From contig NZ_BOON01000010.1 of the NCBI RefSeq assembly GCF_016863255.1, positions 1 to 64,000 of the forward strand: a stretch of DNA of 64,000 nucleotides, given 5' to 3'. The DNA comes from Planosporangium mesophilum. GTDB taxonomy: Bacteria > Actinomycetota > Actinomycetes > Mycobacteriales > Micromonosporaceae. The notes beneath the pieces are model-generated. The model made no database searches. It saw only the letters and a list, made by a program, of their open reading frames with translations, and was not told the DNA's origin. Below, piece by piece: positions 52,437-59,656 of this stretch. Both the position numbers and the translations under genes were made by a program. Numbering within the stretch: position 1 is the stretch's first letter; each line of letters opens with the position of its first letter.

Positions 52437-52955
52437 ATGGTTGTTCGCCTAGCTCGTAGGACGCTGCTCAAAACCTCCGCCGCGACGGTCGGTGTCTCCG
52501 CGGCGGGAGTGCTGATGTTCAACGGGGAGGCGCAGGCCGCACCGGCCGCGCCGGTTCACTCAAGCATCGCCCGGGTGGTCCGCCATGAGGGGGACTCCGC
52601 GGTCCTGACGGTCGTGTCCGGGCTGCTGCCGGCCGGCGCGACCGTCACCGCGCCGGTCCGCGGTTTCCCGCCCGGCTGGCAGCTCAGTGAAGGTGACCTG
52701 GTGATGTTGACCAGTGAGCGCGCCGTTTACTCCAACGCGGCCACCCCGCTGGTCACCCGGCTCGTCGGGCGCGTGGAGGGCCAGACCTCCGCCGGGGTGG
52801 AGATCGCCGGTACGCGCGCGCGGACCACGGATGCGACGATCCGGCAGAGCCGGTCGGTGACCGGCGCCAGCCGCGGCCCGTTGTTCGAGGCGTACTGCGT
52901 GAAGAACGACATGAGCGGTACGTATTCGTGCCTCGCCCTACGCCCCGCCGCCTGA
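52437..52955 (+). CDS. Tat-exported protein of mau-like cluster, copy A2
   Basis: 172 aa from ATG 52437 after CACGGGGGACCCT. The signal (VVRLARRTLLKTSAATVGVSAAGVLMFNGEAQA) is nearly identical to that of A1. The mature part is also close (PVHSSIARVVRHEGDSAVLTVVSGLLPAGATVTAPVRGFPPGW) and diverges more in the second half. The C-terminal Cys pair is kept (CVKNDMSGTYSC). It lies 15 bp before the mauE-like gene and is the first gene of the intact cassette, so it is probably transcribed with mauE-mauD-B2. No enzymatic motif was found. Confidence 0.8.
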   Translation: MVVRLARRTLLKTSAATVGVSAAGVLMFNGEAQAAPAAPVHSSIARVVRHEGDSAVLTVVSGLLPAGATVTAPVRGFPPGWQLSEGDLVMLTSERAVYSNAATPLVTRLVGRVEGQTSAGVEIAGTRARTTDATIRQSRSVTGASRGPLFEAYCVKNDMSGTYSCLALRPAA

Positions 52956-52970
52956 GCGGCGACGACGGTT

Positions 52971-53540
52971 ATGACGGTATTGACGGGGGTGTTGTCCGCT
53001 GCCTTGGCCGCGCTTCTGGTCTGGGCCGCGGCGGAGAAACTTCGGGCGCGCCGGGAGTTTTCGGCGACGCTGACGGCGATTCGGTTGCCGTCGTGGTTGT
53101 CGGCGGCCGGTGTATACCTGGTCCCGATCGCGGAACTGGTCGTCGCGGCTGGATTGATCGTCGTCCCGGGCCAGGCCTGGCCGCGCATCGGGGTGTTCGT
53201 TCTCGGCCTGGTATTCGCCGCCGCGGGTGTGCTCGCGCTCAGGACGGGGGAGTCCGTCCGGTGCTCGTGCCTGGGCGTCACGCACGATGGCCGGCTCGGC
53301 GCGCGTCAGATCCTGCTTCTGCCTGCCTGGATCGTGGCCGCCGGCTGGTTGCAGCAGTGGCCCGGGCAGTGGGAGTGGCGGACCGGTCTGCAGTATCTCG
53401 CCGCGCTGGTGGTCGCGGTCGCGGCGGTACGGGGTGTTCAGGTGGCCAGGCTTGCCCAGGCCGCGGCGGGCTATCGGGCCGCTACGACCGAGGCCACCGT
53501 AGAGCTGGCGTCCATCGTCGATGTGAGGGGAACACGTTGA
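52971..53540 (+). CDS. MauE/DoxX-like redox membrane protein
   Basis: 189 aa with four membrane helices (LTGVLSAALAALLVWAAAEKL; SAAGVYLVPIAELVVAAGLIVV; IGVFVLGLVFAAAGVLAL; and one or two later). The loop ESVRCSCLGVTHDGRLG contains the CxC that characterises MauE-type proteins. MauE works with MauD to form the disulfides of the methylamine dehydrogenase light chain. Here the natural client is the 13-Cys B protein. The stop overlaps the TTG start of the mauD-like gene. Confidence 0.85.
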   Translation: MTVLTGVLSAALAALLVWAAAEKLRARREFSATLTAIRLPSWLSAAGVYLVPIAELVVAAGLIVVPGQAWPRIGVFVLGLVFAAAGVLALRTGESVRCSCLGVTHDGRLGARQILLLPAWIVAAGWLQQWPGQWEWRTGLQYLAALVVAVAAVRGVQVARLAQAAAGYRAATTEATVELASIVDVRGTR

Positions 53541-54148
53541 CCATTGCCCTGTCGGCCGCAGTCGTCGTACTCGGCGGCCTCGTGCTTCTGCTGTTGGGTT
53601 CGCAGGTCGAGATGTACCGCAGCCTTGCGCAGCTCCGTGAATATGCCGGTCTGGTCGACAACCCGTTGGCGTTGGAGATCGGCGACAACGCGGGCGCGGC
53701 ACCGGCCAGTCGTGGTCTGCCGGATGCACTGGACCGCGCCGAGAACGCGGTCGTGCTGTTCCTGTCCGACAAGTGCGGTACCTGCCGTTCCATCGCGTCC
53801 ACGCTGGACGGCCGGATGCCACCCGATCTCTGGGTGGTGCTCGACCCGGCGGATCCGACGGCCACCGCGGACATCGCGCTGACCTACCGGCTAGCCGAAG
53901 AGCGCCTGGTCATCGACAGTACCCGTGAGCTCAGCGCCACGCTGGCAATGCGGACCACGCCGGCCGCCCTGGTGATTCGTGACGGCCGCATCTCCCACGG
54001 TACGACCGTGCCGTCCTCGCGCAGCCTGGAGGCTCTGCTCGACGCGGTTCGGGCCGGCCGTGCCAGGAAGCCGGCCGAGTCGGTACCGCTGTCGGCCGCA
54101 TCCAGTTCCATGTTGTCGCCTGTGTCGAACGGGAGGGGCCAGGAATGA
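53537..54148 (+). CDS. MauD-like membrane-anchored thioredoxin-fold protein
   Basis: 203 aa from TTG 53537 (TTGA overlap; GAGGGGA 5 nt upstream). One N-terminal membrane helix (IALSAAVVVLGGLVLLLLGSQVEMY) is followed by a thioredoxin fold with active site CGTC at residues 80-83 (VVLFLSDKCGTCRSIASTL). TTPAALVIRDGRI contains the cis-Pro region (TTPA). Length and layout match MauD, which acts in disulfide formation or isomerisation outside the membrane. The stop overlaps the B2 start by 4 bp, which ties the pair to that client. A second, broken copy lies before B1. Confidence 0.88.
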   Translation: MTIALSAAVVVLGGLVLLLLGSQVEMYRSLAQLREYAGLVDNPLALEIGDNAGAAPASRGLPDALDRAENAVVLFLSDKCGTCRSIASTLDGRMPPDLWVVLDPADPTATADIALTYRLAEERLVIDSTRELSATLAMRTTPAALVIRDGRISHGTTVPSSRSLEALLDAVRAGRARKPAESVPLSAASSSMLSPVSNGRGQE

Positions 54149-54516
54149 GTACGACGGCAACGGAGCCCGGGTCGGTGACGGCCTTCGAGGGCACGCCCGC
54201 GAAGCGTCGAGGTCTGCTGCGCATGCTGGGTGTCGGAGGGATGGCCCTCGTCGGCGGTCTGGCCGGCGCGGCCGCGCTGCCGAAGGCGGCCGCGGCGGAC
54301 TGCCAGGGCTCGCCATGCTGCCACCTGGCGTCCTGCACGAAGTGCGGTGGACGGTGCTGGAACTGGACCTGCCCGAGCGGCTACCGCAAGCAGTCCTGGT
54401 TCTGCATGGCCGGGGTACGGCCGATCGTCTGCGCCGAGTGCACGACCAGTACCAGTTCATGCTGGAGCGGGACCTTCGCCTGCTCGTACTGGTTCGACGA
54501 CAATGCCTGCAACTGA
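54145..54516 (+). CDS. Tat-exported 13-cysteine protein, MADH light chain-like, copy B2
   Basis: 123 aa, ATGA overlap with the mauD-like gene. Signal AKRRGLLRMLGVGGMALVGGLAGAA with PKAAAA at the cleavage region. The mature ~73 residues keep every Cys of B1 (DCQGSPCCHLASCTKCGGRC, CWNWTC, CPSGYRKQSWFCMAG, IVCAEC, SSCWSG, ACSYWFDDNACN). Between B1 and B2 the changes fall in loops while Cys, the CW-W-TC motif, the W-x-C motif and the C-terminal SYWFDDNACN are fixed, so the fold is under constraint. Function unknown; a redox or binding mini-protein of the MauA lineage is the best guess. Confidence 0.85.
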   Translation: MSTTATEPGSVTAFEGTPAKRRGLLRMLGVGGMALVGGLAGAAALPKAAAADCQGSPCCHLASCTKCGGRCWNWTCPSGYRKQSWFCMAGVRPIVCAECTTSTSSCWSGTFACSYWFDDNACN

Positions 54517-54661
54517 TGTGATGAACGTGGCGGTGCCGGCGCTCGCCGTCACCGCTGGGTTCGCTCAGTTGTTCAGCCCTTGAGGCACCTCGTTCGTCGG
54601 GATGCTCCGGTCCCTCACCAAGGGGCCGGGCGTCCCTGACGGCCCTCTCGGCGAGGGGGAG

Positions 54662-55270
54662 ATGTCACGGCGTGCGATCGACGTACGCCCAGTCGGGTCG
54701 CTCGTCGGCGGGTTTCTGCTGTCCTCGTTCGCCGTTTTCGCTCTGGCGACCGGCGTCGGGCGGGCGGTCGGTGCCCCGCTGATTCCGGAGACCGGGCGCG
54801 CGGTCGCCGTCGCCCTCATCGGCGTGGTGCTGTGTGCGTACGACATCGCCGCACTCCGGGGCGGAAAGCTGTGCCGGCTCAGTTGGCGGCGGCAGACACC
54901 CAAAAACTGGATCTACCGGTACGGGTCGCGCCGGGGCCCGTTCCTGTGGGGCCTCGACACCGGACTCGCCGTCACCACGTTCCGCGTCTCCGCCGCGACC
55001 TGGGCGCTACTGGCGCTGTGCGCCGGCCAGTTCGCTCCGTGGTGGGTCGGGCTCGCGTTCGGCGGCGGTTTCGCCGCGGCACAGGTGGGGGCCATCGTCG
55101 TACCGCGGTGGCGGCCCGCCAGGCCGGACGGCACGGCTCAGGAGCCGACGTGGATCGTCCGGGCGCTGATGCGGGGCAGACCCGTCGGGCAGCTCGCCAG
55201 CCTCGCGGTGCTCGTCGCGGCGGTCGCCTCCGTCGCGGTCCTGGCCGCCTCGGGTCCCTCGCTACCGTGA
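54662..55270 (+). CDS. multi-pass membrane protein at end of mau-like cluster
   Basis: 202 aa from ATG 54662, directly after GAGGGGGAG; the frame is open further upstream without homology-like sequence. About five membrane helices (VGSLVGGFLLSSFAVFALATGVG; VAVALIGVVLCAYDIAAL; VSAATWALLALCAGQF; WVGLAFGGGFAAAQVGAIVV; LASLAVLVAAVASVAVLAAS). The central loop CRLSWRRQTPKNWIYRYGSRRGPFLWGLDTGLAVTTFR looks conserved in character. It follows B2 after 145 bp in the same direction and may be a further component, such as an electron-transfer or export partner. I do not recognise the family. Confidence 0.65.
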   Translation: MSRRAIDVRPVGSLVGGFLLSSFAVFALATGVGRAVGAPLIPETGRAVAVALIGVVLCAYDIAALRGGKLCRLSWRRQTPKNWIYRYGSRRGPFLWGLDTGLAVTTFRVSAATWALLALCAGQFAPWWVGLAFGGGFAAAQVGAIVVPRWRPARPDGTAQEPTWIVRALMRGRPVGQLASLAVLVAAVASVAVLAASGPSLP

Positions 55271-55333
55271 TCTTGGTCATCGACCAGGACGAGGTCCCGA
55301 CGCTGGCGCTGCCCGGCGCCGCGTGGGTATCGG

Positions 55334-55407
55334 TGCCCCCGGTGGGATTCGAACCCACACTGTCGGAGGTTTGAGCTCCGTTCCTCTGCCGGTTGGGATA
55401 CGGGGAC
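55334..55407 (-). tRNA. tRNA with CAA (Leu) anticodon, short variable loop
   Basis: 74-nt cloverleaf. The acceptor GTCCCCG pairs with CGGGGGC (one G-U), then discriminator A; CCA is not encoded. The T arm is GTGGG-TTCGAAT-CCCAC. The anticodon stem CGGAG/CTCCG closes the loop CTCAAAC, giving anticodon CAA. The variable region is only ACAGT. Bacterial tRNA-Leu normally has a long variable arm, so the identity is unusual (see findings). Confidence 0.85.
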
Positions 55408-55490
55408 CAGCACGCGGTCATAGGGTACCGACTACTCTGAGCGGGGCGGTAATCGCCGTCTGGGTTTCGAGGTCGATCGGAGTGTCGCGA

Positions 55491-56096
55491 GTGGCTGACG
55501 TACCGAGCCGTCGGGTGCTGATCGCGGAGGACGAGGCGCTCATCCGCTTGGACCTGCGCGAGATGCTCGTCGAGGAGGGCTACGACGTCGTCGGCGAGGC
55601 CGGCGACGGCGAGACCGCTGTGCGCCTGGCCGAGGACCTGCGCCCGGACCTGGTCATCCTCGACATCAAGATGCCGATCATGGATGGCCTGGCCGCCGCC
55701 GAGAAGATCGCCACTGCCAAGATCGCCCCGGTCGTCATCCTGACGGCGTTCAGCCAGCGCGACCTCGTGGAGCGGGCACGCGCCGCCGGGGCAATGGCCT
55801 ACCTGGTCAAACCGTTCCAGAAGAGTGACCTGGTGCCGGCGGTCGAGATCGCGCTGTCCCGGTGGTCCGAGGCCGCGGTGCTCGAGGCCGAGGTCGCCAC
55901 GCTGCACGAGCGGCTGGAGACGCGCAAAGCCATCGAGCGCGCCAAGGGCATGCTGATGACGGCGTACGAGATGACCGAGCCCCAGGCGTTCAAGTGGATC
56001 CAGCGCACCGCGATGGACCACCGCATGACGATGCGCCAAGTGGCCGACCGGATCCTCGCCGAGTCGCCCGCGAACCCCTCCGCAAAGCCGGCATAG
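55491..56096 (+). CDS. ANTAR-domain response regulator, PdtaR-like
   Basis: 201 aa from GTG 55491, with GGAG 8 nt upstream. The receiver domain has acidic residues in LIAEDEALIRLDLR, phospho-acceptor Asp in LVILDIKMPIMDGL, Thr in VILTAFS and Lys in YLVKPFQ. The C-terminal ANTAR helices (RLETRKAIERAKGMLMTAYEMTEPQAFKWIQRTAMDHRMTMRQVADRIL) bind tandem hairpins in RNA to prevent termination. It corresponds to mycobacterial PdtaR (Rv1626), whose partner kinase is encoded elsewhere. Confidence 0.95.
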   Translation: MADVPSRRVLIAEDEALIRLDLREMLVEEGYDVVGEAGDGETAVRLAEDLRPDLVILDIKMPIMDGLAAAEKIATAKIAPVVILTAFSQRDLVERARAAGAMAYLVKPFQKSDLVPAVEIALSRWSEAAVLEAEVATLHERLETRKAIERAKGMLMTAYEMTEPQAFKWIQRTAMDHRMTMRQVADRILAESPANPSAKPA

Positions 56097-56295
56097 AAGG
56101 CGATGTATTACACCGATCGGCGCATCGTGACGGTCGGATGTAACGGTTCAGTCAATCCCTCTGCCGGCCACTTACGGTCCCCTCCTCCGGTGCAATAGAG
56201 TCCCCGGCCAGACTGGACTGCGATTTTTGGGATCTCTGTCACATCCCAGCAGGTCACACGGGTTGCGCGGAGATCCATCGAATGGAGGAGGGATC

Positions 56296-57468
56296 GTGGC
56301 GTTGAGGCAGGGACTGACGCGCGCGCTGGGCGGGGTGGCCATCGTGGCGCTCGTCGCCGGCACGGCCGCTTGCAACAAGGGCAGCAGTGACAGCGGAACT
56401 TCGGCTGGCGGGAAGAACTGCGGCTACTCGATCGGTTACCTCGGGGCGTTGACCGGTCCGTCGGCGAACCTTGGCGTCAACATCGAGCAGGGTGCCGAGC
56501 TCGCGATCGAGCAGTACAACAAGAAGAACGGCAAGGACTGCATCACCATCAAGAAGTTCGACTCGCAGGGCAGCGCGGACGTAGCTCCCGGCCTGGCGCG
56601 TCAACTGGTGGCGGACAAGAAGATCATCGGCGTCGTCGGACTCCCGTTCTCCAGCGAGTCGCAGGCGGCCAACCCGATCCTCAACGACGCCAAGATCCCG
56701 AATATCACCCCGTCGGCGACCAACACGACGCTGTCGGAGAAGGGCTGGACCTACTTCCACCGGGCGGTCGCCAACGACAGCGCCCAGGGTCCGGCCGCGG
56801 GCAACTACATGAAGAGCGTCATGAAGGTGCAGAAGGCGTTCGTGGTCGACGACCAGTCCGCCTACGGCGTCGGCCTGGCCGACCAGGTCAAGGCCGTCCT
56901 CGGTTCGGCGGTCGTCGGCAGCGACAAGGTCGGCGGCGAGGGCAAGCAGACCGACTTCTCGGCCACGGTCACCAAGGTCGTCGCCAGCGGGGCGACCGCG
57001 CTCTTCTACGGCGGCTACTACCAGAACGCCGGCCTCTTCCGGAAGCAGCTGACCGCGGCCGGGTGGACGGGCGCCCTGGTCGCCGGCGACGGTGTCAACG
57101 ACAAGGGCTACATCCAGGCCGCCGGCAAGGAAGCCGCTGAGGGCACGATCCTCACCTGCCCCTGCGCTCCGGCGTCCAAGGCCAAGGGCAGCTTCGTCAC
57201 CGACTACAAGGCCCGCTGGAATGTCGACGCCGGTACGTACAGCGACGTCGCCTACGACGCGGCCAACATCTACCTCGAGGGCATCAGCAAGGGCAACACC
57301 ACGACGGAGAAGTTGAACGAGTACCTCAAGACGGTCAACTACACCGGTATCGCCAACACCTACAAGTTCACCGACAAGGGTGAACTGGACCCGACCAAGC
57401 TCATCGTCTGGGCCTTCAAGGTGTCGGGCGGCGAGGTCGTCCCCGACCAGGAGGCGCCCAAGGCGTGA
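56296..57468 (+). CDS. livJ: branched-chain amino acid ABC transporter binding protein
   Basis: 390 aa from GTG 56296 after GGAGGAGGG. A lipoprotein-type signal (TRALGGVAIVALVAGTAACNKG) puts a Cys near residue 26. The LivJ fold shows in YSIGYLGALTGPSANLGVNIEQGAELAIEQYNKKNG, VGLPFSSESQAANPILNDAKIPNITPSATNTTLS and FYGGYYQNAGLFRKQLTAAGW. It should capture leucine/isoleucine/valine or related amides. It is the first gene of a five-gene liv operon, with a hairpin before livH. Confidence 0.92.
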   Translation: MALRQGLTRALGGVAIVALVAGTAACNKGSSDSGTSAGGKNCGYSIGYLGALTGPSANLGVNIEQGAELAIEQYNKKNGKDCITIKKFDSQGSADVAPGLARQLVADKKIIGVVGLPFSSESQAANPILNDAKIPNITPSATNTTLSEKGWTYFHRAVANDSAQGPAAGNYMKSVMKVQKAFVVDDQSAYGVGLADQVKAVLGSAVVGSDKVGGEGKQTDFSATVTKVVASGATALFYGGYYQNAGLFRKQLTAAGWTGALVAGDGVNDKGYIQAAGKEAAEGTILTCPCAPASKAKGSFVTDYKARWNVDAGTYSDVAYDAANIYLEGISKGNTTTEKLNEYLKTVNYTGIANTYKFTDKGELDPTKLIVWAFKVSGGEVVPDQEAPKA

Positions 57469-57505
57469 GCGGCTGATTGCCGGTACTGCAGGTCAGTCGA
57501 CGGAT

Positions 57506-57539
57506 CGGTGCGGCCGGAGCGGAAGTTCCGGCCGCACCG
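57506..57539 (+). terminator. hairpin between livJ and livH (attenuating terminator)
   Basis: Perfect 13-bp stem CGGTGCGGCCGGA (57506-57518) with its complement (57527-57539), loop 8 nt. Located inside the operon, it probably lowers expression of the membrane and ATPase genes relative to the binding protein. Confidence 0.65.
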
Positions 57540-57566
57540 CCCTTATCCGCACCTTGGAGCCTTCGC

Positions 57567-58517
57567 GTGAATTTCTCGAATTTGTTCAGCCAGTTCGGTG
57601 AGCTCACCGTCACCGGGCTGGCCCAGGGGGCGATCATTGCGCTGTTCGCCCTCGGCTACACGCTCGTCTACGGCGTGCTCCGTTTGATCAACTTCGCCCA
57701 CTCCGAGGTGTTCACGGTCGGCGCGTTCACTGCCGTGCTCACCTGGGGCGCCTTCGGCCTCGACCAGGATTCGCGCACTCCTGGGCTGGGTGGGTTCGTC
57801 GGCTACCTGTTGATCGGTCTGCTGGTGGCCGCGGCGGCGTCCGCGGCCACCGCGGTCGTCATCGAACTCGTCGCCTACCGGCCGCTACGCCGCCGCAACG
57901 CGCCGCCGCTGGCGTTCCTCATCACGGCGATCGGCGCCTCCATCGCGATCTCCGAGTTCGTCGGCGTGCTCACTCACCGCAACAACAAGGGTGTGCCGCG
58001 GCTGCTCACCCAGGAGCCGGTGTTCCGGATCGCGGACGGGAGGGTGACCAACCTGCAGATCCTCATCGTCGTGGTCGCCCTCGCGATGATGATCGGGCTG
58101 GACTTCTTCATCAACCGCACGCGCCTGGGGCGCGGCATCCGCGCCGTCTCGCAGAACCCTGACAGTGCCGCCTTGATGGGCGTCAACAAGAACCGGGTGA
58201 TCTCGCTGGTCTTCCTGCTCGGTGGCTTGATGGCCGGCGTCGCCGCGATCATGTACCTGCTGAAGATCGGCAACGTGCGCTACGACAACGGCCTGTACCT
58301 CGGCGTCGAGGCGTTCTCGGCGGCGGTGCTCGGCGGCATCGGTAACCTGCGCGGTGCCCTGCTCGGCGGCTTCGTGCTCGGCGTCTTCGAAAACTACGTC
58401 TCGGGCCTGTTCGGTACGCAGTGGCACAGTGTCGGCGCCTTCGTCCTGCTGGTGGTGCTGCTCATGTTCCGCCCGACCGGCCTGCTGGGTGAGTCTCTCG
58501 GAAGGGCGAGGGCATGA
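57567..58517 (+). CDS. livH: branched-chain amino acid ABC permease
   Basis: 316 aa from GTG 57567, with GGAG 7 nt upstream. About eight membrane helices. LivH features are GLAQGAIIALFALGYTLVYGVLRLINFAHSEVFTVGAF at the N-terminus, the EAA-like loop GRGIRAVSQNPDSAALMGVNKNRVISLVFLLGG, and LGVEAFSAAVLGGIGNLRGALLGGFVLG. It forms the channel with LivM, whose start overlaps this stop. Confidence 0.93.
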   Translation: MNFSNLFSQFGELTVTGLAQGAIIALFALGYTLVYGVLRLINFAHSEVFTVGAFTAVLTWGAFGLDQDSRTPGLGGFVGYLLIGLLVAAAASAATAVVIELVAYRPLRRRNAPPLAFLITAIGASIAISEFVGVLTHRNNKGVPRLLTQEPVFRIADGRVTNLQILIVVVALAMMIGLDFFINRTRLGRGIRAVSQNPDSAALMGVNKNRVISLVFLLGGLMAGVAAIMYLLKIGNVRYDNGLYLGVEAFSAAVLGGIGNLRGALLGGFVLGVFENYVSGLFGTQWHSVGAFVLLVVLLMFRPTGLLGESLGRARA

Positions 58518-59656
58518 CGACCACCGCGGACACTCCTCAGACACCAGAAGCCACAGCCCCGTCTCAAGGGAAGCCGGGTGGGGGACTGCGCGGCAGGCTC
58601 GACAGCCTGCCGAAGCCGGTGCGCTGGGCGGTTCTCGCCCTCCTGGTGGCCGGCGCGTACCTGCTGCCGTACGCCGCCGACGTGCCGGTCCTCGGCCCAC
58701 AGTTGGTCACCGAGGGGATCGACTGGGCCAGCGCGCTGTTCAACGTCTCGTACTTCGTGCTGCTCGCCCTCGGCCTCAACGTGGTCGTCGGGTTCGCCGG
58801 ACTGCTCGATCTGGGCTATGTCGGGTTCTACGCCGTCGGTGCCTATACGGTGGCGCTGCTCGCCTCGGGCGACAGCGTGTTCGGTACGAAGTGGACGTGG
58901 CTGGCCACTATCCCGATCGCGATCGCGATCGCCCTGTTCAGCGGCCTCATCCTCGGCTGGCCGACGCTTCGGCTACGAGGTGACTACCTGGCGATCGTCA
59001 CGCTCGGTTTCGCCGAGATCATCCGGATCACGGCCGACAGCACTCCCGACTTCCTGCGCGGTGACCAGGGCTTCACGGGCATCCCGCATCCGCCGGGGAC
59101 GTTCAGCGACGGCACACCGGTCTTCGGGGTACGCGACGCCACCCCGTACTTCTGGCTCGGCGTCACGATCATCATCATCGTCGTCCTCGCGCTGCGGAAC
59201 CTCGAGCGCAGCCGGGTCGGGCGGTCCTGGCTGGCGATCCGGGAGGACGAGGAGGCCGCCGAGGTGATGGGCGTGCGCACCGTCAAGTACAAGCTCTGGG
59301 CGTTCGCTATCGGCGCGTGCGTCGGCGGTCTGGGTGGTGTTCTCTTCGCCGGTCAGAACGGCTTCGTCAACTCGGCCATGTTCCAGTTGCAGCTCTCGAT
59401 CCTGGTGCTCGCCGGTGTGGTGATGGGCGGATCCGGCAACATGGCCGGCGCGATCCTGGGCGGCGCGCTCATCTCGTACATTCCCGACCGCCTCCGGGGG
59501 ACCCAGATCCTGGACCGGGACGCGTACGAGTACCGCTACCTGCTTTTCGGTGTGATCATCATCCTGATCATGATCTTCCGGCCGCAGGGGCTCATCCCGA
59601 GCCGTCGCCGGGCACTGGAGCTGAAGGACCGCGCCAGGGAGGTGGCACCCCAATGA
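58514..59656 (+). CDS. livM: branched-chain amino acid ABC permease
   Basis: 380 aa, ATGA overlaps on both sides. About ten membrane helices. LivM motifs are YFVLLALGLNVVVGFAGLLDLGYVGFYAVGAYTVALLAS, GWPTLRLRGDYLAIVTLGFAEIIRI, and RSWLAIREDEEAAEVMGVRTVKYKLWAFAIGACVGGLGGVLFA. It pairs with LivH. Confidence 0.93.
   Translation: MTTTADTPQTPEATAPSQGKPGGGLRGRLDSLPKPVRWAVLALLVAGAYLLPYAADVPVLGPQLVTEGIDWASALFNVSYFVLLALGLNVVVGFAGLLDLGYVGFYAVGAYTVALLASGDSVFGTKWTWLATIPIAIAIALFSGLILGWPTLRLRGDYLAIVTLGFAEIIRITADSTPDFLRGDQGFTGIPHPPGTFSDGTPVFGVRDATPYFWLGVTIIIIVVLALRNLERSRVGRSWLAIREDEEAAEVMGVRTVKYKLWAFAIGACVGGLGGVLFAGQNGFVNSAMFQLQLSILVLAGVVMGGSGNMAGAILGGALISYIPDRLRGTQILDRDAYEYRYLLFGVIIILIMIFRPQGLIPSRRRALELKDRAREVAPQ

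Larger units (their letters stand above)
51245..54516 (+). repeat. tandem duplication of an A-mauE-mauD-B gene cassette
   Basis: Two copies. Copy 1 is A1 (51276-51797), a mauD remnant (51836-51962) and B1 (51963-52319). Copy 2 is A2 (52437-52955), mauE-like, mauD-like and B2 (to 54516). The ~30 bp before A1 and A2 are also shared (CAGCGAACCT…CACGGGGGAC then ATGGTTG). The spacer before B1 matches the last part of the intact mauD-like gene. Copy 1 has lost mauE and most of mauD. Confidence 0.85.

Noticed and set aside
51963-54516. A true methylamine dehydrogenase with tryptophan tryptophylquinone
   Set aside because: B is much shorter than MauA, and no large subunit, MauG, MauF or amicyanin is present in the window, so the activity is not claimed.
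54521-54583. 20-codon frame MNVAVPALAVTAG after B2
   Set aside because: No ribosome site, no conserved feature, and very short; probably chance.
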